Below are positions 24,591-33,165 of a stretch of 64,000 nt of DNA, piece by piece. A program made the translations under genes and the position numbers. The notes under the pieces are model-generated. The model ran no database searches, was not told where the DNA came from, and was given only the letters and a program-made list of their open reading frames with translations. The first letter of the stretch is position 1. Each line of letters starts with the position of its first letter. Source of the stretch: Bryobacteraceae bacterium (GTDB lineage Bacteria; Acidobacteriota; Terriglobia; Bryobacterales; Bryobacteraceae); assembly GCA_041394945.1 (NCBI GenBank), contig JAWKHH010000004.1:1364001-1428000 (forward strand). The letters run 5' to 3'.

Positions 24591-25547
24591 CTACTCGAGG
24601 TACTTCTTGAGGTCCGGCTTGATCAGCTCGATGATCTCCGGTTTCTCGACGTTTTCCTTGGTTACGAGGATGCCCTGGAGATCCTGGCGCTTGGGCGGTG
24701 TCTTGCCGGCGAGTTTGTCGGCAATGGTGCGCACGGCCTCGTATCCGATCTTGAATGGATCCTGAATCACCATGGCGGTGAGTGTACCGTCGCGGAGAGC
24801 GTCTAGCATGGCGTCGTTCGAATCGAAGCCGACGAGCTTGACTTTGCCGCTGAGCCCACGGCTCTTCAGGGCGAGGATAGCGCCGGTGGTGGAGGGTTCG
24901 GTGGAGGCGAAGAAGGCGTCGAGGTCGGGGTGGGCGGTAAGGATGTTCTCGGCCGCGGCCATGGCCTTGGACCGGTCCGACATGCCGTAGAGTTTCTGCA
25001 CCACCTGGATACCGGGGAAATCCTTCGCCATCACTTCGTCGAAGCCCTGTTCGCGATCCATGGTGGAGACTGATCCGGGGACGTGCATCACGACGGCGGC
25101 TTTACCCTTGCCGCCGAGAATAGCGCCAAGGGCGCGGCCGGCGATGCGGCCGGCTTCGACGTTGTCGGTGGCGACATAGCTCATGTAGTTATCCGAGTCG
25201 AGCCCGGAGTCGAAGACGGTAACCGGGATGCCGGCGGCCATGGCGCGGTCGACGGGCGCGACGAGCGCCTTGCGGTCGGCGGCTGCGAGTACGATGCCGT
25301 CCATGCGCCGGGCGATCATGGAATCAACGATCTGGATCTGCCGGGTGAAGTCGGTCTCCTGCGTGGGTCCGTTCCAGACGATGTCGAGGCCGAACTCCTG
25401 GCCGGCCGCCACCGCCCCCGCTTGCACGGTAAGCCAAAAAACGTGCGACGTGGCCTTGGGGATGACGGCGACCTGTTTGTTTCGTGCGCCGCCGCATGCA
25501 GCGAGGGCGATCGCAATGAGGGCAAGCGCGGCATTGCTACTGCGCAC
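24591..25547 (-). CDS. Sugar-type ABC transporter substrate-binding lipoprotein
   Basis: 318 residues, Peripla_BP_4 (ribose/xylose-binding) type. Signal peptide with lipobox LAACGG. Landmarks: VAVIPKATSHVFWLTVQAGA, MDGIVLAAADRKALVAPVD, TVFDSGLDSDNYMSYVATDN, and the C-terminal GTLTAMVIQDPFKIGYEAV. It binds a sugar in the periplasm and normally hands it to a permease with an ATPase, neither of which is in the window. Its start overlaps the end of the SDR gene by 11 bases, so it belongs to the operon. It may use a distant permease or act as a sensor. Confidence 0.9.
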   Translation of the reverse strand: MRSSNAALALIAIALAACGGARNKQVAVIPKATSHVFWLTVQAGAVAAGQEFGLDIVWNGPTQETDFTRQIQIVDSMIARRMDGIVLAAADRKALVAPVDRAMAAGIPVTVFDSGLDSDNYMSYVATDNVEAGRIAGRALGAILGGKGKAAVVMHVPGSVSTMDREQGFDEVMAKDFPGIQVVQKLYGMSDRSKAMAAAENILTAHPDLDAFFASTEPSTTGAILALKSRGLSGKVKLVGFDSNDAMLDALRDGTLTAMVIQDPFKIGYEAVRTIADKLAGKTPPKRQDLQGILVTKENVEKPEIIELIKPDLKKYLE

Positions 25548-26295
25548 ACCAGCCGCCGTCGATGATGATGTCCGTTCCCGTAATGAATCCGGCGTTGTCG
25601 GAGCAGAGGAAGCGTACTAGTTCGCCCACTTCTTCCACCTTGCCCCATCGCCCCACGGGGATCTTCGACACGAACTGGGCGTTGAGTTCGGGGTTGTTGA
25701 CGATCGGCGTATTCATCTCGGTGGCGAAAGGGCCGGGACTGACGCCCACGACGGTGATGGCGTTCGGGGCGAGTTCGAGCGCCAAGGCGCGAGTAAGGCC
25801 CAGCAGCGCGGTCTTCGAGGACGAGTACGCGGCTCGGCCGGGCAACGAGACGTGGCTCATGATCGAGGTCATGTTGATGATGCGGCCGAAGCCGAGGCTC
25901 TTCATCTGGGGGACGAAGGCGCGGCACATCAGGAATACGGACGTGAGATTGGTGTCGATGACGGAGCGCCATTCGGCGGCGGTGAATTCGTGGATCTGCT
26001 TGCGGAGATTGATGCCGGCGTTGTTGACGAGGATGTGGACTTTGCCGAAGCGGGCCAGCACGTCTTTTTGGACGCGGTCGACATCGGCTTCGTCGGTGAC
26101 ATCGGCGACGAAAACTTCGGGCGTGCCGCCGGCCGCGCGAACAGCGTCGGCGGTCTCCTGCAGCTTGTCGCGGTCACGGGCGACTAGCGCCACCGAGGCG
26201 CCGTCGGCGGCCAGCGCCACCGCCATCGCCTTTCCGAGTCCGCGACTGCCGCCGGTGATGAGAGCGACACGGCTCTCGCTGGAACTGTTGTGCAT
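25537..26295 (-). CDS. Short-chain dehydrogenase/reductase (SDR)
   Basis: 252 residues. Classical SDR: cofactor motif TGGSRGLG, D in VADVTDE, NNAG at the start of beta-4, catalytic Ser in the SIMSHVSLP region, and YSSSK as the Tyr-x-x-x-Lys pair, ending in the typical FITGTDIIIDGGW. The start at 26295 (MHNSSSESRV) is chosen because AGGAG lies six bases upstream; an in-frame ATG at 26328 lacks such a site. First gene of the catabolic operon. Similar enzymes oxidise gluconate or related polyols; substrate unknown. Confidence 0.92.
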   Translation of the reverse strand: MHNSSSESRVALITGGSRGLGKAMAVALAADGASVALVARDRDKLQETADAVRAAGGTPEVFVADVTDEADVDRVQKDVLARFGKVHILVNNAGINLRKQIHEFTAAEWRSVIDTNLTSVFLMCRAFVPQMKSLGFGRIINMTSIMSHVSLPGRAAYSSSKTALLGLTRALALELAPNAITVVGVSPGPFATEMNTPIVNNPELNAQFVSKIPVGRWGKVEEVGELVRFLCSDNAGFITGTDIIIDGGWCAQ

Positions 26296-26352
26296 GAACG
26301 CTCCTGAGGATGATTTGGAGAGGAACACCCATGCAGGCGCTCCAAGTGGCCC

Positions 26353-26358
26353 ATTATA
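26353..26358 (-). promoter_or_regulatory. Possible -10 box for the SDR operon
   Basis: On the minus strand the sequence reads TATAAT (26358 down to 26353), a perfect -10 hexamer in GC-rich DNA, about 57 bases before the SDR start at 26295. No TTGACA-like box is seen at the usual distance, so the call is tentative. The same AT-rich spot could serve the divergent gene at 26428. Confidence 0.35.
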
Positions 26359-26427
26359 TTGCAGGCTGGGCGAATGCGCCCGGCAGGAGGGGCTGGTACT
26401 CTGGGAGCAGGAATCGGAGAAGAGATC

Positions 26428-27465
26428 ATGAAAACAATCACCTGGACACTACTATTCGCGGCGACATGCGCCTGGGGAGCGGACTTCAGCTACACGGAGA
26501 CAACCGAGATGACCGGCGGGTCCATGAAACGCCTGATGGGCATCGCGGCAAAGTTCGGAGGCAAGAGCGGACCGCAGCGGACGACGCATCACATTTCGGG
26601 TTCGAAGATGTCGAGCGACAGCGGCGATACGCGGACGATCATGGACTTGGCGGCGGAGACACTCACCTCCGTCGATTTCAAGAAGAAGGAGTACAGCACC
26701 ATTACGTTCGCCGAGATGGCCGAGGCGGCGCAGGCCATGATGGCGAAAATGAAGGGCTCCAAGAAAGACAACGGCATCAACATGAAGTGGAAGGTGTCGG
26801 TGGACCGGACGGGAAAAAGGGCGCCGATCTCCGGGATTGACTGCGAGCAGGCGATCCTGTCGATGGAAACCGAGGCCACGGCGACCGATGAGAAAAAACA
26901 GAGTGCGATGTTCGTCAGCACGATGAAGGTGGAGACCTGGCACGGGAAACCGGAAGGCTGGGAGGTGGCGCAAAAGGTGCTCCGGGAACTCGCCAGCAAG
27001 ATGGCGATGGGGGATCGGGGCATGGCGCCCATGCTGGCGCAGTTGGAAGGCGGAATGGAAGGAATGCGGGAGGCATCGAAGGAACTGGCGAAGATGGACG
27101 GCCTGGCGATGCGCTCGATTTCGCGGATGATGGGCGCCGGGTTTGGTTCGCCGGAGGGCGGGTCGACGCAATCCTCAGAGGCGAAAACGCCGGAGGCCCG
27201 CGAGGCGGCGGCGGAGGCGGTGCTCGGGCGGCTGGGCGGCTTCGGACGGTTCGGACGGAAAAAACCGAAGGAACAGCCGAAGCAGGAAGAGCCGGCCAAA
27301 GAGACAGCCGCAGCCCCTTCCGGCGACGGCGTGCTGATGGAGATGACCACCGAAGTGGTATCTTATTCGATTGACCCTGTGGATCCCGCTCAAATGAGCG
27401 TACCTGCAGGATTCAAAGAGGTCGAGCACCCGATGCGGAAGATGCTCGACAAGCAGAAGCAATAA
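26428..27465 (+). CDS. Secreted protein of unknown function, DUF4412-like start
   Basis: 345 residues. Clear signal peptide (MKTITWTLLFAATCAWGA). The mature N-terminal half has the pattern of small periplasmic proteins in which a strand such as HHISGSKMSSDSGDTRTIMD is followed by DLAAETLTSVDFKKKEYST, resembling DUF4412-type domains; I am not sure of this. The middle is rich in Met, Lys and Glu helices (AEAAQAMMAKMKGSKKD), with a Pro/Lys-rich linker (KKPKEQPKQEEPAKE) before a final conserved-looking strand region. The start at 26428 has GGAGAAGAG just upstream. Transcribed alone, divergent from the SDR operon. No function can be stated. Confidence 0.78.
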   Translation: MKTITWTLLFAATCAWGADFSYTETTEMTGGSMKRLMGIAAKFGGKSGPQRTTHHISGSKMSSDSGDTRTIMDLAAETLTSVDFKKKEYSTITFAEMAEAAQAMMAKMKGSKKDNGINMKWKVSVDRTGKRAPISGIDCEQAILSMETEATATDEKKQSAMFVSTMKVETWHGKPEGWEVAQKVLRELASKMAMGDRGMAPMLAQLEGGMEGMREASKELAKMDGLAMRSISRMMGAGFGSPEGGSTQSSEAKTPEAREAAAEAVLGRLGGFGRFGRKKPKEQPKQEEPAKETAAAPSGDGVLMEMTTEVVSYSIDPVDPAQMSVPAGFKEVEHPMRKMLDKQKQ

Positions 27466-27591
27466 ACAGGGGACGCCGATCCCCGAAATCACGCAGTAAA
27501 CCTCATCTGGAGGACCGGGCCAGTTGGGCTCGAGTCCGGCGTGCCGCACCGTCGTGGCTGGCCGCCGTGGAGAGTGGAGGAACAACACGAA

Positions 27592-28731
27592 ATGAGGGTA
27601 GTCGTCCGTGCCGCCCGGAGCCGGGAACTGGCTTTCGGCGGAGCGTCGGTGCTTGGGCTGCTCCTGGCGACGGCGGTGATCGGCAGCCACGAACAGGCGC
27701 TGTGGGCCACCGGGGAGGCTTGGCCTTTGGACGAGGTGGTGAAACGCCAACGGCAAACCGGCGCCCTTTTCCAGCGCGAATACGCCAGCGCGAACACGAT
27801 ACCCGCATACAAGTTCCGCGCGTTGCAGAACGCGAAACCACGCGTGGCCGTGCTGGGCTCAATGCGGATGGCGGGCCTGAGGCCCGCGCTACTGGGTGAG
27901 CCGGGCAGGTTCTACAATGCGGCGGGGTTGATTCAGGGCCTGGGGGATCTGCAGGCGGTTCTCGATCGGATTCCCGCGGACTCAACGCCCCGAGTCGTCG
28001 TGATCGGGCTGGACCCGTGGTGGTTCGGCTATCGCTGGCCGCTCGAAGCGACAGACTGGAATCGCGATCCCGACTGGGGATGGCTCGCCGAGGGCAACCG
28101 CATCGCGAGTTCCCTGGCGCGGCCGTGGCTGTTGCTGGGAGCGCCGGCGGACGCCCGTCACCCGTCAATCGGCCTGGCGGCGCTACGCAGTGGCGAGGGG
28201 TTCCGCAGCGACGGCAGCCAGGTGCGCGCCGACTCCGCCGGACGCCGGCGCGGCGAGCCATTCGTGGACACCCTGGAACCGACGGCAGTGGCGCGGGTGA
28301 CGACCGCCACTGTCGAATTCGAGCCGAGTCCGGGGGTTTCGAGAGAGAGGATTCAGCGGCTGGGGCTGGTGCTGCGCCAGTTTCGCGACCGGGGAGTGCT
28401 CGTCATAGGAGTCGCGCCGCCATTGGCCACGGCCGCCGTGGACGCACTCGAGGCCAGCGAACAGCTCAAGGTTTTCTGGCATGAGTTCCGCGATCAGTCC
28501 AAGACCACATTCCGCTACGCGGGCTTTCCGTTTCTCGATGCGTCGGATCCGCGGGCGCTGGGCCTCGACGACCGCGCGATGAACGACGGCTTCCAGGCGG
28601 GCGATGGATTCTGGGTTGCGGTGCTGGATCGTCTGTCGAAAGACCGGCGCGTGGCGGCGGGCCTGCCCGGGATGCCCGCCACCGTAGCCGCATTGGCGAG
28701 CAAGGTACCCAGCGGGCAGCAGGTGAATTAG
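27592..28731 (+). CDS. Membrane-anchored protein of unknown function, possibly SGNH/AlgX-like
   Basis: 379 residues. A hydrophobic segment near the N terminus (FGGASVLGLLLATAVIG) suggests a signal anchor with the rest in the periplasm. The body has strands resembling SGNH-type proteins of O-acetylation systems: RVAVLGSMRMAGLRP, FYNAAGLIQGLGDL, RVVVIGLDPWWFGY, GVLVIGVAPPL and FPFLDASDPRALGLDD. The candidate nucleophile Ser in LGSMR and a C-terminal Asp region are present, but a catalytic set cannot be confirmed. The start at 27592 follows GGAGG by about a dozen bases; a GTG at 27541 is an alternative. No acyltransferase (MBOAT) gene is nearby. Confidence 0.75.
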   Translation: MRVVVRAARSRELAFGGASVLGLLLATAVIGSHEQALWATGEAWPLDEVVKRQRQTGALFQREYASANTIPAYKFRALQNAKPRVAVLGSMRMAGLRPALLGEPGRFYNAAGLIQGLGDLQAVLDRIPADSTPRVVVIGLDPWWFGYRWPLEATDWNRDPDWGWLAEGNRIASSLARPWLLLGAPADARHPSIGLAALRSGEGFRSDGSQVRADSAGRRRGEPFVDTLEPTAVARVTTATVEFEPSPGVSRERIQRLGLVLRQFRDRGVLVIGVAPPLATAAVDALEASEQLKVFWHEFRDQSKTTFRYAGFPFLDASDPRALGLDDRAMNDGFQAGDGFWVAVLDRLSKDRRVAAGLPGMPATVAALASKVPSGQQVN

Positions 28732-28838
28732 CCTAGGCCCGCCGGTAGGGGAAAGCCCTAAAGCCCCGCCCCGACTCCTCCGATATAAGGTCGTAAATCC
28801 CTTAGTCTGTCTGGACCATCGGAAGGAGACCCCTCGAC

Positions 28839-29708
28839 ATGATTTGCCGCTACTGTGGTCGCCCGATTGGCATGATTGCCAAGTTGCAGGGCCTCGAGTA
28901 CTGCTCGCGGTCCCATATGGTGACCCATCACGAGGAGCTGACGCGGTTCGCTCTTTCCGAGCCATATTATGGGCGCCGCCGCACCCTGACGCGAGTGCAG
29001 CAACCGCAGCCGGAAGGGAGCGGAACGGCCCGCCGCGCCCTGCTCGCCACATCCATCGGGTTGGGGCTGGGGATGCTGGCGCAACCGGACTGGCTGTTCC
29101 CGAGAAAGAAGTTCGCGCCGGCCGCGCGCACTGGCGTTGCGGCTGAGCCATCCTTTGCCGAGCGAATGACGCAGCGAATCAGGCCCATGCGGCAAAGCTA
29201 CGACCTTTCGGCTCAGGTGCAGCCGGAGGGATGGACCACGACGGCCGGCGCCTCGCTCTGGGAAGTGGAGAACAACTGGCTACGGCCGACCGAAACGGGG
29301 CTGTTCACACCGTCGGCGGGGATGGAAGACGGCTTCATGTCGTACCTCGTCCAGATCGTGCGAGGCGGCGCGGGTTTCCTGATGCGGGCGCAGGACCTGG
29401 GCAATCACTACGCGGTGCGAGTGCGCAGCGGAGGCGCGCCCGGCGACCCGATGATCCTGCAGGCCGTTGTGGTCCGAAACGGCGTGGAGCGGGTGACGGC
29501 GCAGGAACGAATCTCCGAAACGACGACATGGTTTCGAACGGTACACAATGTGGCGGTCCGGATGGACGGCGATTTCTTCACAGCGCGGCTGAATGGAACG
29601 ATCGTTGGGACGTGGCGGGATCGCACCTTCCCGAGGGGTGCGATTGGAGTTCAGGTTGCCGAAACCGACGATTTCCGGGTCTACCAGGGACGAGTGGAGC
29701 CTGCCTAA
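28839..29708 (+). CDS. Zinc-ribbon, transmembrane, beta-sandwich protein of unknown function
   Basis: 289 residues. The N terminus has metal-binding spacing (CRYCGRPIG, then EYCSRSHMVTHH), suggesting a small zinc finger. A basic stretch and a hydrophobic segment (RRALLATSIGLGLGMLA) follow, so the C-terminal part is probably outside the cytoplasm. That part (about 125-285) resembles a laminin-G/DUF1080-like beta sandwich: SLWEVENNWLRP, GFLMRAQDLGNHYAVRV, and HNVAVRMDGDFFTARLNG with DDFRVY at the end. AAGGAG precedes the ATG. Similar zinc-finger/anchor proteins occur in Acidobacteria, as far as I recall. The stop is five bases from the convergent folE stop. Confidence 0.8.
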   Translation: MICRYCGRPIGMIAKLQGLEYCSRSHMVTHHEELTRFALSEPYYGRRRTLTRVQQPQPEGSGTARRALLATSIGLGLGMLAQPDWLFPRKKFAPAARTGVAAEPSFAERMTQRIRPMRQSYDLSAQVQPEGWTTTAGASLWEVENNWLRPTETGLFTPSAGMEDGFMSYLVQIVRGGAGFLMRAQDLGNHYAVRVRSGGAPGDPMILQAVVVRNGVERVTAQERISETTTWFRTVHNVAVRMDGDFFTARLNGTIVGTWRDRTFPRGAIGVQVAETDDFRVYQGRVEPA

Positions 29709-29713
29709 AGCGG

Positions 29714-30307
29714 CTAGTGACCCACACGGCGGATGAGAGACAGGAACTCGTTCCGGGTCTCGCGCTGGCGGCGGAAGGCGCCGAGCATGGAAGATGTGAC
29801 CGTGGAGGATCCCTGCTTTTCGACGCCGCGCATCATCATGCAGAAGTGCTGGGCTTCACACACGACGCCAACTCCGCGGGGCTTGGTGATGCCGGCGATG
29901 GCGTCGGCGACCTGCGCGGTAAGCCTTTCCTGAACCTGCAGGCGCCGCGCGAACACGTCGACGATACGGGGAATCTTGCTGAGACCGATGACGCGGCCCT
30001 TCGGCAAATAGGCGACGTGAATCTTGCCGAAGAAGGGCAGCATGTGGTGCTCGCAAAGGCTATAGAATTCGATGTCCTTCACGATCACCATCTCGTCATA
30101 GTCCACCTGGAAGAGGGCTCCGTTGACGATGGAACCAAGCTCTGCCTGGTATCCGGACGTGAGATAACGGAGAGCCTTGCTGGCCCGCTGGGGCGTCCGA
30201 GCGACTCCCTCGCGGGCAGGGTCCTCGCCAAGTTCGCGAATGATGGTGTGGACGCTGTCCGCGATCGGGTCAGCAGGTTGGGCCGGGGGCGCGGCGGGTT
30301 TCTTCAT
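29714..30307 (-). CDS. folE: GTP cyclohydrolase I
   Basis: 197 residues. Converts GTP to 7,8-dihydroneopterin triphosphate, the first step of folate, biopterin and queuosine routes. The catalytic zinc motif is intact (FYSLCEHHMLPFFGK), as are YLPKGRVIGLSKIPRIVD, the VQERLT block and QHFCMMMRGV with the second Cys ligand. The start at 30307 (MKKPAAPPAQ) overlaps the stop of the upstream pterin-synthase gene (ATGA). It is the last gene of a three-gene pterin operon. Confidence 0.96.
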   Translation of the reverse strand: MKKPAAPPAQPADPIADSVHTIIRELGEDPAREGVARTPQRASKALRYLTSGYQAELGSIVNGALFQVDYDEMVIVKDIEFYSLCEHHMLPFFGKIHVAYLPKGRVIGLSKIPRIVDVFARRLQVQERLTAQVADAIAGITKPRGVGVVCEAQHFCMMMRGVEKQGSSTVTSSMLGAFRRQRETRNEFLSLIRRVGH

Positions 30308-30723
30308 GAGCGAATTCCGGAAGTTTCGAATGTGTTGCGGCGCGTCTCGAGGATACGAACACCGGCCAGGGGCGCAAGCGACGCGGGCCATGCGCGGCGG
30401 ATCAGGTCGTCCGCGAGAAGGGCGAGGTTCTCCGTGGTGGGAACGACTGCCGAGAAAGCGGGAAGGTCATTGAGGTTGGTGTCGCGAAACAGGCGCAACG
30501 CGTTTTCTTCGACGATACGATCCACGGCGCGGATGTCCGCGATGAGCCCGGTCTCCCGATCGATGGGGCCAGCGACGCAGACCTGGAGCACGTAGTCGTG
30601 CCCGTGGCCGAACGGGTTGTTGCACTTACCGTAGGTTTCGCTGTTGGCTTCGGCGCTCAGCGCCGGCGAATGCAACCGGTGGGAGGCGGAGAATCGATAT
30701 TGGCGGGTGAGCCGGGACGTCAT
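30304..30723 (-). CDS. 6-pyruvoyl-tetrahydropterin synthase/QueD family, canonical copy
   Basis: 139 residues. Acts on dihydroneopterin triphosphate, the product of the adjacent folE, to give 6-pyruvoyl-tetrahydropterin or, in QueD, 6-carboxy-tetrahydropterin. Zinc ligands are present: SASHRLH, and GHGHDY. The catalytic cysteine is in GKCNNPFGHGH, the form seen in animal-type PTPS. The substrate-binding glutamate is in ETRRNTFE. Both ends overlap neighbours by ATGA. Whether it serves biopterin or queuosine cannot be decided; no queC or queE is near. Confidence 0.92.
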   Translation of the reverse strand: MTSRLTRQYRFSASHRLHSPALSAEANSETYGKCNNPFGHGHDYVLQVCVAGPIDRETGLIADIRAVDRIVEENALRLFRDTNLNDLPAFSAVVPTTENLALLADDLIRRAWPASLAPLAGVRILETRRNTFETSGIRS

Positions 30724-31124
30724 TCGGCGTAGTCCACGAAGAGGTCGTCGGTCTCAAACAGCCGCACGTTTGCCAGGCGCGCGGGTCCAGTGAAGGAGGG
30801 CGCCAGCCGGCGCCAGATCTCGCGGGCGATGTTTTCGGGCGTCGGAACCACGGTATCGAACGGCGGCACTTCGTGGTTAAGAAAGCGGTGGTCGAAGGGC
30901 CCGAGGACCTTGTCTTCAATGACGGTCTTGACGTCCTTGAGGTCGACGATCATACCGGTGACGGGGTCGGGCTGGCCGGCGAGTGTGACTTCGACGACGT
31001 AGTTGTGGCCATGACCGCGCGGGTTGGAGGCATCGCCGTAGACCTCGCGGTTGCGTTCGGCTGACCAGTCTGGGCGGTAGCAGGCATGCGAGGCGGAGAA
31101 CTCGGCTCGGCGGGTAATGAACAT
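30720..31124 (-). CDS. 6-pyruvoyl-tetrahydropterin synthase paralogue lacking the catalytic cysteine
   Basis: 134 residues from the ATG at 31124 (140 from 31142; neither has a clear Shine-Dalgarno). The fold markers are as strong as in its neighbour: FSASHACYRPDWSAERN, NPRGHGHNYVVEVTLAG, PVTGMIVDLKDVKTVIED, LNHEVPPFDTVVPTPENIA and ETDD. The three zinc histidines are kept, but the catalytic Cys of GKCNNP is replaced (GDASNP). PTPS-III enzymes, which replace the FolB step of folate synthesis, also change this residue, usually to Glu; here it is Ala. It may bind or process a different pterin. First gene of the pterin operon. Confidence 0.9.
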   Translation of the reverse strand: MFITRRAEFSASHACYRPDWSAERNREVYGDASNPRGHGHNYVVEVTLAGQPDPVTGMIVDLKDVKTVIEDKVLGPFDHRFLNHEVPPFDTVVPTPENIAREIWRRLAPSFTGPARLANVRLFETDDLFVDYAE

Positions 31125-31216
31125 TGGGGGATCTATATGCAAAGATGCACCATCGGGAGGGGCCGATGCAAGAAATGGGGGGTGAACCGCGTCAGCTAGA
31201 ATGGAAATTCCCAGCT

Positions 31217-31732
31217 ATGAAAACGCGAACCACCGATCGGCTCCTGCAATATCTACTCACCGGCGCACTTGCGGTGCTGGCGGTGGTGATCTGGGACGCC
31301 ACACGGAACAAGGTGGTTGGGGTGAACGACACGGCGCCGGAGTTTTCGGTGACGGCGGCAAGCGGCAAGACGGTGTCTCGCTCTTCGTTCGGCGGAAAGC
31401 TGCTGGTACTGAACTTCTGGGCGTCCTGGTGCGGTCCGTGCGTCCAGGAAATGCCTACGCTCGAGGCGCTTCACGAAGCGGGTAAGGACCGCGGCCTGGT
31501 CCTGCTCGGCATCAGTGTAGACAAGAACGAGAAGAGCTACCGGCGTTTTCTCGAGCGGCATAAGCCGGGCTTCCTGACGGCGCACGATCCCGAGCAGCGA
31601 ATCAACGACAGCTACGGGACATACCGGTACCCGGAAACCTACGTGATCGACGCGTCGGGTAGCGTGCTTCTGAAGAAGATCGGCGTTCTCGACCAGGAGA
31701 CGGTGAAGCAGATCCTGGGGATGCTCGGATGA
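31217..31732 (+). CDS. TlpA/ResA-like membrane-anchored thioredoxin
   Basis: 171 residues. An N-terminal transmembrane anchor (LLQYLLTGALAVLAVVIW) precedes a periplasmic thioredoxin domain of the AhpC/TlpA type: FSVTAASGKTVSRSSFGGK, the active site FWASWCGPCVQEMP, and YPETYVIDASG with the cis-Pro equivalent. It reduces disulfides, often during cytochrome c maturation. The start at 31217 is chosen for the short positively charged lead MKTRTTDR; TAGAAT at 31197-31202 would put a transcription start just before it. An in-frame ATG at 31166 with GGGAGGGG upstream is the alternative. The stop overlaps glcD by ATGA. Confidence 0.9.
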   Translation: MKTRTTDRLLQYLLTGALAVLAVVIWDATRNKVVGVNDTAPEFSVTAASGKTVSRSSFGGKLLVLNFWASWCGPCVQEMPTLEALHEAGKDRGLVLLGISVDKNEKSYRRFLERHKPGFLTAHDPEQRINDSYGTYRYPETYVIDASGSVLLKKIGVLDQETVKQILGMLG

Positions 31733-33165
31733 AGCCGGCCGTCGACACGGCGAAGCAGGCGCTGCGGGCAAAGTTCGGCGAGGCGCGCGTACTCGACAAG
31801 CCCGAGGACCTCACCCTGTACGAATACGACGGCGGGGTGGACAAGGCGCGACCCGACATGGTTGCGTTTCCGTTGTCCACCGATGACGTCGTAACCGTGG
31901 TGAACACGGCCCGTCAATATGGGCTGACCATCGTGGGGCGCGGGGCAGGAACCGGACTCAGCGGCGGCGCGATTCCGCGCACCGGCGGCATCACGATGTC
32001 GTTTGCCCGGATGAACCGGATTCTTGAGATCGACCTTCCGAACGAGCGAATGGTGGTGGAGCCGGGAGTGGTGAACCTCGACATGACGCTCGCAGTGCAG
32101 GCCGACGGCTATTTCTATGCGCCGGATCCCTCGAGCCAGAAAGCGTGTACGATCGGCGGCAACGTGAACGAGAACGCCGGCGGTCCGCACACGCTGGCCT
32201 ACGGGGTGACCACCAATCACGTCCTGGGGCTGGAACTGGTGCTGATGGACGGAACGGTGGTTTCCACCGGCGGGAAGGCGACCGACATGCCCGGCTACGA
32301 CCTGACCGGGCTGTTCACCGGATCCGAAGGGACGATGGCGTTCGTAACGAAGGTGATCGTACGCCTGATGCGCTCGCCCGAAGTGGTAAAGACGATTCTC
32401 GCAATCTACGATTCATCGGCCGATTGCGGGAGCACGGTCGCCGCGATCACGGCGAAGGCGATCACTCCGGTGGCGGTGGAGATGCTCGACGGCGTCATGA
32501 TGCGGATGGCCGAAGAGGCGACGCACGCGGGCTTTCCGATGGACGCCGAGGCCGTGCTCCTCATCGAGCTTGAGGGATTGGACGAGCAAGTGGAGGAACA
32601 GGTGGAAGAGATCCGGCGCGTGTGCACGGAATGCCGGGCGCGCGAGGTGCGGGTGGCGAAGTCGGCCGAAGAGCGGGACTTGTTGTGGAAGGCGCGAAAG
32701 AACGCGTTCGGCGCGGTGGGACGCGTTTCGCCGTTTTACTACGTGCAGGACGGCGTGGTGCCGCGAACGAAGATCGAGCCTGCGCTTACGCGGATCCGGG
32801 AAGTCGCTGAGAAGTACGGCCTGATCATCAGCAACATCTTTCACGCCGGAGACGGCAATCTGCATCCGCTGATTCTCTTCGACGCGCGAAAGCCCGGGGA
32901 ACTCGAAGCAGCGCAAAAGGCGGGCGACGAGATTCTCGAGTTCTGCATTTCCGTGGGAGGATCGATCACGGGCGAGCACGGGGTGGGCATGGAGAAGATG
33001 GAGTTGATGGGGAGCCTCTATCCGGATGATTCGCTCGAGATGATCAAGCGGATGAAGGCGCTGTTCGATCCCGACTGCCGGCTGAACCCGGGGAAGGTGC
33101 TGCCCACCGGACGGGGCTGCATGGAGATTCGCCAGAAGCCGCTGACCGAAGCCACGATGGTGTGA
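31729..33165 (+). CDS. glcD: Glycolate oxidase-type FAD-linked oxidase, GlcD family
   Basis: 478 residues. FAD_binding_4 domain with VGRGAGTGLSGGAIPRTGG, then DPSSQKACTIGGNVNENAGG and TGSEGTMAFVTKV; the C-terminal FAD-oxidase domain has IFHAGDGNLHPLILFD and GGSITGEHGVGMEKM. It oxidises a 2-hydroxy acid such as glycolate or D-lactate and passes electrons to an iron-sulfur partner. GlcE and GlcF are absent here, so a D-lactate dehydrogenase is equally possible. It overlaps the thioredoxin gene by ATGA. The stop codon leads straight into a strong hairpin. Confidence 0.92.
   Translation: MKPAVDTAKQALRAKFGEARVLDKPEDLTLYEYDGGVDKARPDMVAFPLSTDDVVTVVNTARQYGLTIVGRGAGTGLSGGAIPRTGGITMSFARMNRILEIDLPNERMVVEPGVVNLDMTLAVQADGYFYAPDPSSQKACTIGGNVNENAGGPHTLAYGVTTNHVLGLELVLMDGTVVSTGGKATDMPGYDLTGLFTGSEGTMAFVTKVIVRLMRSPEVVKTILAIYDSSADCGSTVAAITAKAITPVAVEMLDGVMMRMAEEATHAGFPMDAEAVLLIELEGLDEQVEEQVEEIRRVCTECRAREVRVAKSAEERDLLWKARKNAFGAVGRVSPFYYVQDGVVPRTKIEPALTRIREVAEKYGLIISNIFHAGDGNLHPLILFDARKPGELEAAQKAGDEILEFCISVGGSITGEHGVGMEKMELMGSLYPDDSLEMIKRMKALFDPDCRLNPGKVLPTGRGCMEIRQKPLTEATMV

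Noticed and set aside
27466..27591. The 126-base gap between the secreted protein and the SGNH-like gene, searched for small genes or RNAs
   Set aside because: Only a GGGG/CCCC pairing and a distant GGAGG were seen, too little for a feature.
28746..28760. TAGGG/CCCTA hairpin in the 107-base gap before 28839, considered as terminator or riboswitch
   Set aside because: Only five base pairs, no U-tract and no recognisable riboswitch core. The gap otherwise shows only the AAGGAG before the next gene.
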